A DNA stretch of 22,017 nt from DATJOQ01 sp050010455 (GTDB taxonomy: Bacteria > Desulfobacterota > Binatia > Binatales > Binataceae), in assembly GCA_050010455.1 (NCBI GenBank), contig JBEKLA010000059.1, positions 1-22,017 on the forward strand, in the 5' to 3' direction. Positions 8,247-16,438 of this stretch are shown here, piece by piece (the first letter of the stretch is position 1; every line of letters starts with the position of its first letter). The position numbers and the translations under genes are program-made. A model generated the notes under the pieces. It had not been told where the DNA came from, made no database searches, and saw only the letters and a program-made list of their open reading frames with translations.

Positions 8247-9422
8247 CTAATGCGATAGCAATCCCAGCCGCATGCGGCCGTAAAGCTCGCCCGAGGTATC
8301 GAAGTCGATGCTGGCGTGCTGGGCGCCGACGTTTACGTTGCGAAACGCGGCCTGAAGCGGCGAGGTATCGTAGACTCCGTGCGCTCCCGATCCCGAGAAC
8401 AGGCGCGATACCGAGCGTCGGCAAAGCTCGGCCGCATAGGCTGCCTGCCACTTGACCCGCGCGCGATAGCCCATGTCGGTCGCGCCTTCCCCGGAATCGG
8501 ACACCTTCGTCATGACGTCTGCCGCGTCGCGGATTAGAAACTCCGCACATTGCAGCTCCAGCGTCGATTCGGCCAGCCGGATCTGCGTCGGACCGTGTTC
8601 GGCCTTGCGCGCGCCGGTGACGATGACCCTCCGCTCCCTGGTGCGTTCGACGAATTTCTCCAGCGCGAATTTCGCCGAACCCAGAACCGCCGACGGCACC
8701 GACGTCGACAACATCGAATCCGCCGACACCCGGTAAAGATTGGTCGCGTGGTTCAGCGTATGCGGCGACGATCCCTTCATCAGCTCGCGCGTATCGACAG
8801 CCATGTGCGCGGGCACGAACAGATCCTTTGCGATCACATCCTTGCTGCCGGTGCCCTCCATGCCGAGCACATGCCAGGTGTCGTCGACGATAATCTGTTC
8901 GCGAGGCACCACCACGTGCACGCCCGGCCCGCCGCGCTCCGCGTCCGCGCATCCGAGGATCACCCAGTCCGAGCGATCCACGCCGCTGCAAAACTGCCAG
9001 CGCCCCTCCACGCGATAGCCGCTCTCGACGGCGCGCGCCTTGCCCTGCCATGCGAGCGTGCCCGATACCAGCCCGTCATGCCCGCCGCCGAAGACCTCTT
9101 CCTGCGCGCGCTCGGGCCACGCGCCCATGCAGAAATGATGCGCCCCCATCACCATCACGATCCATCCGCTCGAAGGGCACACCTGCGATACCGCGGTGAC
9201 GGTATCGTACTGCACGCGCAGCGGCATTTCGTAACCGCCCACCCGCGCGGGCTGCACGATCCTGAACAGCCCCGCCTCGACCATCGCCTTCATGCTTTCA
9301 GGTACGACGCAGCGCGCATCGACGCAGGCCTGCCCGTTCGCCGCGAGAACGGGAGCGATCGCACCCACCCGCCGCGCGAGTTCCTCTGGAGACGGTTTCG
9401 AGGTTCCTGCTCGTGTCGCCAT
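8247..9422 (-). CDS. HsaA-like flavin-dependent monooxygenase, acyl-CoA dehydrogenase fold
   Basis: The 391-residue protein has the acyl-CoA dehydrogenase fold but aligns best with the oxygenase parts of two-component flavin monooxygenases such as HsaA, which hydroxylates a steroid phenol in Actinobacteria. Matching segments are the N-terminal MVEAGLFRIVQPARVGGYEM (about 47-66), the SSGWIVMVMGAH core, EGRWQFCSGVDRSDWVILG (about 139-157), DTWHVLGMEGTGSKDV (181-196) and a late SGSGAHGVYDTSPLQ. The catalytic Glu of true acyl-CoA dehydrogenases is not apparent; a His in the late AQHASIDF segment aligns with the conserved C-terminal His of this group. Such enzymes need reduced flavin from a separate reductase, and two candidates are in this window. 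ATG at 9422 is chosen over longer readings because the family N-terminus begins here and GGAAG precedes it. The substrate is unknown. Confidence 0.82.
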   Translation of the reverse strand: MATRAGTSKPSPEELARRVGAIAPVLAANGQACVDARCVVPESMKAMVEAGLFRIVQPARVGGYEMPLRVQYDTVTAVSQVCPSSGWIVMVMGAHHFCMGAWPERAQEEVFGGGHDGLVSGTLAWQGKARAVESGYRVEGRWQFCSGVDRSDWVILGCADAERGGPGVHVVVPREQIIVDDTWHVLGMEGTGSKDVIAKDLFVPAHMAVDTRELMKGSSPHTLNHATNLYRVSADSMLSTSVPSAVLGSAKFALEKFVERTRERRVIVTGARKAEHGPTQIRLAESTLELQCAEFLIRDAADVMTKVSDSGEGATDMGYRARVKWQAAYAAELCRRSVSRLFSGSGAHGVYDTSPLQAAFRNVNVGAQHASIDFDTSGELYGRMRLGLLSH

Positions 9423-9617
9423 CGGATCACTTCCGGACCGTGAGTCTGGCTCCGCATAACATGCCCCACTTTCAAATCCAAGATGCTGATACCCGGCCGA
9501 TGCCTGTCCCCCGCCCTGTGAATTAAGTGCGCGCACCAAATTTGCAGCCGCCGCCGTGCTCGAATATCCTGATTCGAGTCTTCCAGTCGCGGCGATTTTC
9601 ATGAACGGAGTGAGCTT
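9423..9617. promoter_or_regulatory. Divergent promoter region, monooxygenase / kdsB
   Basis: This 195-base gap separates the minus-strand monooxygenase from kdsB and should hold both promoters. A 7-bp inverted repeat, CTCGAAT (9559-9565) and ATTCGAG (9572-9578) with a 6-base loop, is a candidate operator or hairpin near kdsB. TTTGCA at 9541-9546 with TATCCT at 9565-9570 is a weak sigma70-like pair on the plus strand. An 11-codon ORF, ATG 9601 to TAA 9636, overlaps the kdsB start in another frame. Confidence 0.4.
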
Positions 9618-10373
9618 CTGGCAGGTCAATCGGTAATCGCGCTGATTCCCGCGCGCTACGGCTCGAGCCGTCTGCCCGGCAAACCGCTGAGCGAGATCGC
9701 GGGAGTCCCGATGGTGGTGCGGGTGTGGCGCCAGGCTATGCTGGCGCGCTCGATCGACCGCGTCGCCGTCGCCACCGACGACGCTCGTATCGTCGACGTG
9801 GTCAAGGCCGCCGGAGGCGAGGCGATCATGACTTCGAGCGAGCATCCCAGCGGTACCGACCGAATCGCGGAGGCGGCGCGCAAGCTCGCGGCCGATATTT
9901 ATCTCAACCTGCAGGGCGACCTCCCGTTCATCGAGTCCGCCGACCTCGACGCCCTGGCGGCGGCGATGAGAGCCGATCCGGCCGTGGCGATGGCGACGCT
10001 GGCCACGCCAATAACCGGACCAGAAGAATGGCACAACCCGAATGTGGTAAAAGTAGTATGCGATGAACGCGGCGACGCTCTGTACTTCTCGCGCAGCCCG
10101 ATACCTTATGCGCGCGACGGCGGGATACCGCCGCAGGCGCGCCGGCATATCGGGGTCTACGCTTACCGCCGCGACTTCCTGCAGCGCTTCGCCACGCTCG
10201 AACCGGGAGTGCTGGAGATGATCGAAAAGCTCGAACAGCTGCGAGCGCTCGAACGCGGCTACCGCATCCGCGTGGTAGCTTCCGTGAAGCCCTCGCTTGA
10301 GGTAGATACTGCCGAAGACTTGGCCCGCGCTTGCCAGATAGCGTCGGGAATCGAGCGCGCCGGTGGGAGGTGA
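9618..10373 (+). CDS. kdsB: 3-deoxy-manno-octulosonate cytidylyltransferase
   Basis: KdsB activates Kdo as CMP-Kdo in the cytoplasm for attachment to lipid A. The N-terminal nucleotide-binding signature VIALIPARYGSSRLPGKPL is encoded at 9633-9689, upstream of the first in-frame ATG (9711), so translation must start earlier. Between the in-frame stop at 9570-9572 and 9711 there is no ATG, GTG or TTG. CTG 9618 has GGAG seven bases upstream and gives a 251-residue protein, close to the 248 of E. coli KdsB. Other conserved parts are VATDDARIVDVVKAAGGEA, HPSGTDRIAEAA, NPNVVKVV, ALYFSRSPIPY, RHIGVYAYR and VDTAEDL. The usual QGDEP metal-site motif reads QGDLP here; the Asp is kept. pyrG starts two bases after the stop. 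Confidence 0.88.
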   Translation: MAGQSVIALIPARYGSSRLPGKPLSEIAGVPMVVRVWRQAMLARSIDRVAVATDDARIVDVVKAAGGEAIMTSSEHPSGTDRIAEAARKLAADIYLNLQGDLPFIESADLDALAAAMRADPAVAMATLATPITGPEEWHNPNVVKVVCDERGDALYFSRSPIPYARDGGIPPQARRHIGVYAYRRDFLQRFATLEPGVLEMIEKLEQLRALERGYRIRVVASVKPSLEVDTAEDLARACQIASGIERAGGR

Positions 10374-10375
10374 CT

Positions 10376-12028
10376 GTGGAACCGAATAAGACCAAGTTTA
10401 TCTTCGTAACCGGCGGCGTGGTCTCGTCGCTCGGCAAGGGACTGGCGGCAGCTTCGCTGGGCGCGCTGCTCGAAGCGCGTGGCCTCAAGGTCACCCTGCT
10501 CAAGATGGACCCGTACATCAACGTCGATCCCGGCACGATGAGCCCGTTTCAGCACGGTGAGGTGTTCGTCACCGACGACGGCGCGGAGACCGACCTCGAT
10601 TTGGGCCATTACGAGCGCTTCGTCGAGACCCGGATGAGCCGGCGCAACAACTGCACCGCCGGGCAAATCTACGACACCGTGATCCAGAACGAGCGCCGTG
10701 GCGATTATCTTGGCGCGACGGTTCAGGTGATCCCCCACATTACCGACGAGATCAAGCATCGCATCATGGCGGCGGCCGAAGGCGCCGACGTGACCGTGGT
10801 CGAGATCGGCGGCACGGTGGGCGATATCGAAAGCCTGCCGTTTCTCGAAGCCATCCGTCAGTTCCGATGGGACTGCGGACGCGAGAACGTGCTCTACATC
10901 CATCTGACTCTGGTGCCGTTCATCGCCTCGGCGGGCGAGGTCAAGACCAAGCCCACTCAGCACAGCGTCAAGGAGCTGACCGGCGTCGGCATCCAGCCCG
11001 ATATCCTGCTATGCCGCAGCGAGCGCGCGCTCGATAAGGCGGTCAAGGCCAAGATCGCCCATTTCTGTAACGTCGAGATCAACTGCGTGATCGGCGCCCG
11101 CGACGTCGAAAGCATTTACGAGTTGCCGCTGACCTTGCACGACGAAGGCCTCGATCAGCGCGTGGTCGAGAAGTTGAACATCTGGACCGGCGCGCCCAAC
11201 CTGACCAAGTGGCGGCGCATCGTAAAGACCGCGCAGAATCCCAAAGTCGGGGTCAACATCGCCGTGGTCGGCAAATACGTCAATCTGGTCGACGCCTACA
11301 AGAGCCTGCACGAAGCGATCGCCCACGGCGCGATCGCCAATCAGGCCAAGGTGACGATCGATTACGTCGACGCCGAGGAGCTGGAAAAAACCGATCCCGC
11401 GACGCGGCTCAAGGCCGCCCACGCGATTATCGTGCCCGGCGGCTTCGGCGATCGCGGAATCCAGGGAAAGGTCAACGCGGTGCGCTATGCGCGCGAGAAC
11501 GGCGTGCCGATCCTGGGCATCTGCCTCGGCCTGCAGGTGATGGTGATCGAGTTCGCGCGTCACGTGCTCGGCCTCAAGGATGCCAACTCGCGCGAGTTCG
11601 ACGCCAAGAGCCCCAATCCCGTGATCGATATTATGGAAGGGCAGAAGGACGTGACCCGCAAGGGCGCCACGATGCGGCTCGGCGCGTATCCCTGCGACCT
11701 CAAGCCCAATTCGCTGGCCCAGCGGCTCTACCATCGCCAAAAGATCAGCGAGCGCCATCGCCATCGCTACGAAGTCAACAACGCCTACCGCGACGCACTC
11801 GAAAAAGCGGGCCTCAAGGCGACCGGCGTCTCGCCCGACGGTAAGTTGGTTGAGATCATGGAGCTCGACGGCCATGGCTGGTTCCTTGGATGCCAGTTCC
11901 ATCCCGAGTTGCGCTCGCGGCCACTCGATTGCCATCCCCTGTTCCGCGGTCTGATTCGAGCCGCGGTCGAGCGGCGCGCGGCCACAACCGAGCGCTCGAA
12001 AGTGAGAGAGCTGAGACCGGCCTCGTGA
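10376..12028 (+). CDS. pyrG: CTP synthase
   Basis: PyrG makes CTP from UTP, ATP and glutamine. The 550-residue protein has the N-terminal synthase domain, with the P-loop in FVTGGVVSSLGKGLAAASLG, KMDPYINVDPGTMSPFQHGE, GHYERF and EIGGTVGDIESLPFLEA. It continues with a C-terminal class I glutamine amidotransferase domain with VPGGFGDRG, the nucleophile Cys in GICLGLQVMV, and the His-Glu pair in QFHPEL. GTG 10376 is the start: GGGAGG ends five bases upstream and the protein then begins just before the conserved KFIFVTGG. The kdsB stop is two bases upstream, and kdsA overlaps the stop codon as GTGA. The CTP produced is the co-substrate of KdsB, which fits the gene order. Length is typical and no key residue is missing. 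Confidence 0.97.
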   Translation: MEPNKTKFIFVTGGVVSSLGKGLAAASLGALLEARGLKVTLLKMDPYINVDPGTMSPFQHGEVFVTDDGAETDLDLGHYERFVETRMSRRNNCTAGQIYDTVIQNERRGDYLGATVQVIPHITDEIKHRIMAAAEGADVTVVEIGGTVGDIESLPFLEAIRQFRWDCGRENVLYIHLTLVPFIASAGEVKTKPTQHSVKELTGVGIQPDILLCRSERALDKAVKAKIAHFCNVEINCVIGARDVESIYELPLTLHDEGLDQRVVEKLNIWTGAPNLTKWRRIVKTAQNPKVGVNIAVVGKYVNLVDAYKSLHEAIAHGAIANQAKVTIDYVDAEELEKTDPATRLKAAHAIIVPGGFGDRGIQGKVNAVRYARENGVPILGICLGLQVMVIEFARHVLGLKDANSREFDAKSPNPVIDIMEGQKDVTRKGATMRLGAYPCDLKPNSLAQRLYHRQKISERHRHRYEVNNAYRDALEKAGLKATGVSPDGKLVEIMELDGHGWFLGCQFHPELRSRPLDCHPLFRGLIRAAVERRAATTERSKVRELRPAS

Positions 12029-12867
12029 GTGTTGCGCAGGTAAAAGTTGGCGATGTGATATTCGGCGGCCCGGCGATGGTGCTGATCGCCGGCCCCTGCG
12101 TGATCGAAAACGAGGAGCATTGCCTGCGTCACGCGGACCGGCTCGCCGCGGTCGCGCGCCGCGTCGGCGTCGCGTTCGTGTTCAAATGCTCCTTCGACAA
12201 GGCCAATCGCACCAGCCATAAATCCTTTCGCGGTCCCGGCCTGCACGAAGGACTCAGCATCCTGGCCCGCGTCAAACGCGAATTTGGAATCCCGGTCCTG
12301 ACCGACGTTCACGAAACCAGCCAGGTTGATGCCGCCGCGGGCGTTGCCGACGTCCTCCAGATCCCGGCGCTGCTGTCGCGGCAGACCGATCTGGTCATGG
12401 CAGCGGCTGCCACCGGTGCCGCGCTGAATCTCAAGAAGGGCCAATTCATGGCGCCGTGGGAGATGGGCGCGGTGGTCGCGAAGGCCGAAAGCGCCGGCAA
12501 TCGGCGATTGCTGGTGACCGAGCGCGGCTTCTCCTTCGGCTACAACAATCTGGTCTCCGATCTCCGCTCGCTCGTGATCATGCGCGGCCTCGGTTACCCG
12601 GTAATCTTCGACGCGACCCACTCGGTGCAACTGCCCGGCGCCGGCGGCGAGTGTTCGCTCGGACAGCGCGAGTTCATCGCGCCGCTGGCGCGCGCCGCGA
12701 CCGCCGTCGGCATCGACGGCGTGTTCATGGAGGTCCACGAAGATCCCGATCGCGCACTGAGCGACGGCTCGAACTCGTGCCCGTTGGATCAGGTCGAGAA
12801 GCTGCTCGAGAATCTGAAGAAGATCGACCACCTCGTCCGTTCGAGCGCTATGGCGGGCCTCGGTTGA
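12025..12867 (+). CDS. kdsA: 3-deoxy-8-phosphooctulonate synthase
   Basis: KdsA condenses phosphoenolpyruvate with arabinose 5-phosphate to Kdo 8-phosphate in the cytoplasm. The 280-residue protein shows LIAGPCVIE, KCSFDKANRTSHKSFRGPG, VLTDVHE, the LNLKKGQFMAPW segment, and FDATHSVQLPGAGG. Cys25 in GPCVIE, together with His199, Glu236 and Asp247, matches the four metal ligands of the metal-dependent class known from Aquifex; E. coli has Asn at the Cys position. The start is GTG 12025, overlapping the pyrG stop as GTGA, so translation is probably coupled. The phosphatase KdsC and isomerase KdsD that usually follow are not here; a 61-base gap leads straight to lptC. Confidence 0.95.
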   Translation: MSVAQVKVGDVIFGGPAMVLIAGPCVIENEEHCLRHADRLAAVARRVGVAFVFKCSFDKANRTSHKSFRGPGLHEGLSILARVKREFGIPVLTDVHETSQVDAAAGVADVLQIPALLSRQTDLVMAAAATGAALNLKKGQFMAPWEMGAVVAKAESAGNRRLLVTERGFSFGYNNLVSDLRSLVIMRGLGYPVIFDATHSVQLPGAGGECSLGQREFIAPLARAATAVGIDGVFMEVHEDPDRALSDGSNSCPLDQVEKLLENLKKIDHLVRSSAMAGLG

Positions 12868-12928
12868 GGCGGCTATAAAGAAGTCAAGAGCCCCGGCCCC
12901 AAGCCGCACGGTCTGACAGTCAAAGATA

Positions 12929-13537
12929 ATGGCGAAGATGAGTCCCAGGCGAGTTGCCGCGGCGCTGGCGATTATGGGAGCCGCGACGCTGGCGGTGCTC
13001 GGTTTCTTCTCGGTCCGTGCGGTCATCCATCGCGACTCCAAAAAAGCGCTTAGGCAGGCGCTCGACCTGGTCCCGGGCGCGCTTCTGCACGCGCATAATT
13101 TCCACTGGACCCAGATGAAGGGCGATCACAAAGCGTGGGAACTTAACGCCAGCGAAGCCAGCTATTCCAATGACAAGACTTCGCTGGTACTGAACAACCC
13201 GGTACTCTCGATGGTCACCGAAGATGGCAAGACCCTGCTGCTGCACGCGGCAAGGGCCGATCTCAAGCTCAAGGGCGATCATATTGACCAGGCCTACCTC
13301 AGCGGAGGCCTGGATTTGACCTATGGCGATGTCAACCTTACCACCACCGAGGCGACCTTTTGGCCGGACCGCGATATGATCCAGGGGGCAGGCCCGGTTA
13401 AGGTCCGTATGCCGGGCTTTGACGTCACCGGCGTCGGATTGGAAGCGCATCCGCAGGCGCGTCTGTTCGCGCTGCAACATGAGGTGCGCACCGAAATTAA
13501 ACGGGAGGCCAAAGGTGCCGGATCGAAGAAGTCTTGA
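12929..13537 (+). CDS. lptC: LPS export protein LptC
   Basis: This 202-residue protein is predicted to be anchored in the inner membrane by one N-terminal helix (about residues 10-29) with a periplasmic beta-jellyroll domain. LptC receives LPS from the LptB2FG transporter and passes it to LptA. Support comes from the segments ELNASEASYSNDKTSLVLNN, LHAARADLKLKGDHIDQAYL and GPVKVRMPGFDVTGVGLEAH, the last being typical of the LptC domain, and from position directly before lptA. The gene ends inside the next one (23-base overlap). The extension after HEVRTEIKR is basic and short. Sequence conservation in the family is low, so the call rests partly on context. Confidence 0.85.
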   Translation: MAKMSPRRVAAALAIMGAATLAVLGFFSVRAVIHRDSKKALRQALDLVPGALLHAHNFHWTQMKGDHKAWELNASEASYSNDKTSLVLNNPVLSMVTEDGKTLLLHAARADLKLKGDHIDQAYLSGGLDLTYGDVNLTTTEATFWPDRDMIQGAGPVKVRMPGFDVTGVGLEAHPQARLFALQHEVRTEIKREAKGAGSKKS

Positions 13538-14252
13538 AGGCTCGGCGACGAGCCAACACTTGAAGCGCGGATTCCGCGGACTGGTCGGCATCATGTTCGC
13601 GTGCGGCCTGATCTGTGCGCTCGCGTTCGCGATACCACTATTCGCTCAGACCAGTGCCGCCCCCGCTAGCGGAGAGAAGAAACCATCCGGCGAAGGCGCT
13701 GCACCGGTATCCGCCGGATCTTCAAAGTCGGCTGGTGGGACCGCGAAATCGGCAACTTCCGGCAAGAAGTCGAAAAAGGCCGAGAAGTCTGACACTGAAA
13801 GCGGCGCAAACCCGCTATCGTTCAGCACCGAGCATGGCCCGATCGACATCCGTTCCGACGCCCTGGATCTCGACTATAAAGCTCACACCGTTTTCTATCG
13901 CGGCCAGGTTCACGCTACGCAAGGCACCAGTTCACTCACGAGCGACACTCTGCAAGTGTTATACAACGGTGACTTCAAAGATCTTAAACAGGCGATAGCG
14001 ACCGGCAATGTTCACGTATCACAAGGCGGGCGATGGGCCACCAGCGATCGGGCCGAACTCGATCAGGTGAATCACACGGTAATTATGACCGGTAACCCGG
14101 TTATGCATGACGGTCCGGATCAGGTGGCTGGAACTCGAATCCTGATATATCTTGATACTAACAAGAGCGTGGTCGAAAAAGCTCACGCGATCCTCTACCC
14201 GAATAAGTCGCAAGGCGGCGAGGACCACAAACCTAACGATCACGAGCACTGA
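13515..14252 (+). CDS. lptA: LPS transport periplasmic protein LptA (OstA-like)
   Basis: LptA forms the periplasmic bridge that carries LPS to the outer membrane. The 245-residue protein has a signal region with hydrophobic LVGIMFACGLICALAFAI and likely cleavage after FA near residue 44. A linker of about 50 residues rich in Ser, Ala, Lys and Gly follows, then an OstA domain at about 98-225, marked by IDIRSDALDLDYKAHTVFY, RGQVHATQGTSSLTSDTL, ATGNVHVSQGGRWATSDRAE and MTGNPVMHDGPDQVAGTRI. GTG 13515 is chosen because GGAGG lies six bases upstream; it overlaps lptC by 23 bases. The His/Asp/Glu-rich C-terminus (EDHKPNDHEH) could bind metal. The ATPase gene lptB normally found next is absent; rpoN starts six bases after the stop. 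Confidence 0.88.
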   Translation: MPDRRSLEGSATSQHLKRGFRGLVGIMFACGLICALAFAIPLFAQTSAAPASGEKKPSGEGAAPVSAGSSKSAGGTAKSATSGKKSKKAEKSDTESGANPLSFSTEHGPIDIRSDALDLDYKAHTVFYRGQVHATQGTSSLTSDTLQVLYNGDFKDLKQAIATGNVHVSQGGRWATSDRAELDQVNHTVIMTGNPVMHDGPDQVAGTRILIYLDTNKSVVEKAHAILYPNKSQGGEDHKPNDHEH

Positions 14253-14258
14253 GAAGTT

Positions 14259-15815
14259 ATGGCGCTTGAGGCAAGGCTAGGACAGGAACTTCGGCTGCGG
14301 CAGCAGCTGGTGATGACGCCGCAGTTGCAGCAGGCGATCAAGATCCTGCAACTGGCGCTGCCTGAGCTCGAGATAGTGGTGCAGAAGGAGCTGGACCAGA
14401 ATCCGATGCTCGAGCCGGTCGATCGCGCAGCGGAGCCGAACGGTGAGGCGGATTCCGGGGCCCACGCCGGCGACGGCGACTCCGCCAGCTCCTCGAACGA
14501 GAACGCTGATAGCGAGATGCCGATGTCGACGATCGAGCATGACGCCGCGCCTGAGGCCGCGCCGCTCTCCGACCTGGGCCCAGCCGATTCGCGCGACGCC
14601 GCGGTCGAACTCAAGGAGCTCGGCACACTCGACAAGCTCGACTGGCGTGAGTACCTCGAAAACTATTCCAATAACTGGCAGGACGGTAGCGTGGCTGACG
14701 ACGCCGACGAGCGGCGGCTGGCGGTCGAAAACACGCTGAGCCGCAAGAGCTCGCTCGAAGACTACCTGATGTGGCAATTGCGGCTTTCGGGATTGAACGA
14801 AGCCGACCAGGCGATTGCCGCCACCGTCATCTACAACCTCAACCGCGACGGATATCTCGACACGCCGCTCGAAGAACTCGCCGGGCAGCTCGAATGCGAG
14901 GTCGGCGACGTCGAGCGCGTCCTGATGCGGGTACAGCGCTTCGATCCTCCCGGAGTGGCGGCGCGCGACTTGAGCGAGTGCCTGTTCCGCCAGCTCGCCA
15001 ATCATGGCATGGAAGACTCGCTGGCCGCCCGCATCGTGAAGAATCACCTCGGGTTGCTTGAAAAGCATCGCTACGCTGAGCTCGCCAAGGTGCTCGGGGT
15101 TTCCACCGAACTCGCGCTCCAGGCGGCCAAGGTCGTAGCACTGCTGGAACCCAAGCCCGGACGCGATTATGGCGAGCAGCAAGCCGCCTACATCGTGCCC
15201 GACGTCTTCATCCATAAGCTGGATGGCGAGTACGTGGTTTCGCTCAACGAGGACGCCGCGCCGCGCCTGCGTCTGTCCGGCTACTATCAGCGCGTGCTGC
15301 GCGACAACAATGCCAGCGCGGAGACCAAGGACTATCTTCAGGAGCGGCTGCGCTCGGCGCGATGGCTGGTGAAATCCATCTATCAGCGCCAGCAGACGAT
15401 TTTCAAAGTCGCCAATTCTATCGTTAAGTTCCAGCGCGGATTCTTCGACCACGGTATCAGCCATCTGAAGCCGCTGGTGCTGAAGGACGTTGCCGACGAT
15501 ATCGGCATGCACGAATCCACGATCAGCCGGGCCACTGCCAACAAGTACGCACACACGCCGCAGGGTATCTTCGAGCTTAGGTTCTTTTTCACTTCCAGCG
15601 TAAAGGGCGCCAGCGGGGAGGATGTGAGCGCCGAAACCGTTAAAGAGACCATCCGCAACATGGTGGCTGCGGAGGATCGTCATAACCCGCTCTCCGATCA
15701 GGCTATAGCCGAGGCTTTGCGCCGCGACGATGTGAATATCGCGCGTCGCACGGTGGCCAAGTACCGTCAGGCTCTGGGTATCCTGCCGTCGGCGGGGCGC
15801 AAGCATCCCGATTGA
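14259..15815 (+). CDS. rpoN: RNA polymerase sigma-54 factor
   Basis: RpoN directs RNA polymerase to -24/-12 promoters and needs an enhancer-binding ATPase to open them. The 518-residue protein has the Gln/Leu-rich region I (LRQQLVMTPQLQQAIKILQL) that contacts activators, an acidic variable region II at about 55-125, a core-binding region with NPMLE and LRLSGLNEADQAIA, and the DNA-binding C-terminus. The HTH segment is near LKDVADDIGMHESTISRAT and the RpoN box ARRTVAKYRQ lies at 495-504. Length and domain order are normal. It starts six bases after lptA, so it is probably transcribed with the LPS genes. A good candidate target promoter lies at 5346 in this same window. Confidence 0.97.
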   Translation: MALEARLGQELRLRQQLVMTPQLQQAIKILQLALPELEIVVQKELDQNPMLEPVDRAAEPNGEADSGAHAGDGDSASSSNENADSEMPMSTIEHDAAPEAAPLSDLGPADSRDAAVELKELGTLDKLDWREYLENYSNNWQDGSVADDADERRLAVENTLSRKSSLEDYLMWQLRLSGLNEADQAIAATVIYNLNRDGYLDTPLEELAGQLECEVGDVERVLMRVQRFDPPGVAARDLSECLFRQLANHGMEDSLAARIVKNHLGLLEKHRYAELAKVLGVSTELALQAAKVVALLEPKPGRDYGEQQAAYIVPDVFIHKLDGEYVVSLNEDAAPRLRLSGYYQRVLRDNNASAETKDYLQERLRSARWLVKSIYQRQQTIFKVANSIVKFQRGFFDHGISHLKPLVLKDVADDIGMHESTISRATANKYAHTPQGIFELRFFFTSSVKGASGEDVSAETVKETIRNMVAAEDRHNPLSDQAIAEALRRDDVNIARRTVAKYRQALGILPSAGRKHPD

Positions 15816-15852
15816 CCTTGATACGGGAGGAAAGGGACTAGGCATAGGCATC

Positions 15853-16290
15853 ATGAGCCTCAAGTCTTCGAACAGCCGGAAGAAGAAGTTGCGACGCGCC
15901 ACGATACCGCCGACCGAGGTCAACGTGACGTTTCGTCATGTCGAGCCGACGGCGGCTATCCAGCAGTACGCGGAACGCAAGCTTGGACATATTTCAAAAT
16001 TCCTCAAACGTGAGACCCAGGCTCATCTGATCCTTGAAGTCGATAAATATCGCCAGCGCGGTGAAGTGACGGTAAAATCAGGCCGTCTAGCGGTGTTTGC
16101 CGAGGCCGAAACCAAAGATCTCTATTCGGTTATCGACCTGTTGGTCGATAAGGTCGAACGCCAGTTGAAAAAAAATATCGACAAGGTCCAGGCCAAGAAA
16201 ACGCGAGCGTCATCGACTGGCGAGGTGCTCACCGCCGCCGAGGAAGGATCTGAGTCGTCACCGCCCGCATCCGGCGCCAATCGCAGCTAG
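15853..16290 (+). CDS. hpf: Ribosome hibernation promoting factor, short form
   Basis: The product (145 residues) has the S30AE/HPF domain at about 22-118: VNVTFRHVEPTAAIQQYAER, LGHISKFLKRETQAHLILEV and DLYSVIDLLVDKVERQLKK. Such proteins bind the 30S decoding centre and inactivate ribosomes in stationary phase. The C-terminal dimerisation domain of long HPF is missing, so it is the short type that in other bacteria promotes 100S formation with a partner. There is an unusual basic N-terminal extension (SRKKKLRR) of about 20 residues and an acidic, Ser-rich tail. ATG 15853 is the only start; GGAGG is further upstream than usual, and AGG lies about four bases away. The gene follows rpoN by 37 bases, the standard order. 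Confidence 0.92.
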   Translation: MSLKSSNSRKKKLRRATIPPTEVNVTFRHVEPTAAIQQYAERKLGHISKFLKRETQAHLILEVDKYRQRGEVTVKSGRLAVFAEAETKDLYSVIDLLVDKVERQLKKNIDKVQAKKTRASSTGEVLTAAEEGSESSPPASGANRS

Positions 16291-16438
16291 GGTGCTATTC
16301 TCCAGGGGGCGCATGAAACCGCTCGGCCATCGGGTACTCCATGGCCGCGCACGGCTGACAGATTACGCATGCGGCGGTTAGGTTGCGCGTGACGCTATAC
16401 GCCGCCAATCGCGAGAACAGGATTTCCAATTACGTGAA
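16291..16438 (+). other. hpf-ptsN gap with a hairpin
   Basis: This 148-base gap is the widest inside the block. CGGCCAT (16324-16330) pairs with ATGGCCG (16341-16347) around a 10-base loop. It has no U-tract. The structure may attenuate or process the transcript, or a separate ptsN promoter may lie here; no clear promoter was found. Confidence 0.35.

Noticed and set aside
9423..10148. N-terminal extension of the HsaA-like protein up to 10148
   Set aside because: It would run antisense through kdsB and has no similarity to the family; the start at 9422 has a ribosome binding site.
11785..13041. Minus-strand ORF of 418 codons opposite pyrG/kdsA
   Set aside because: Antisense to two complete conserved enzymes and without family features.
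14277..15923. Minus-strand ORF of 548 codons opposite rpoN
   Set aside because: The plus strand encodes a complete sigma-54 factor with the RpoN box; the reverse reading is a shadow.
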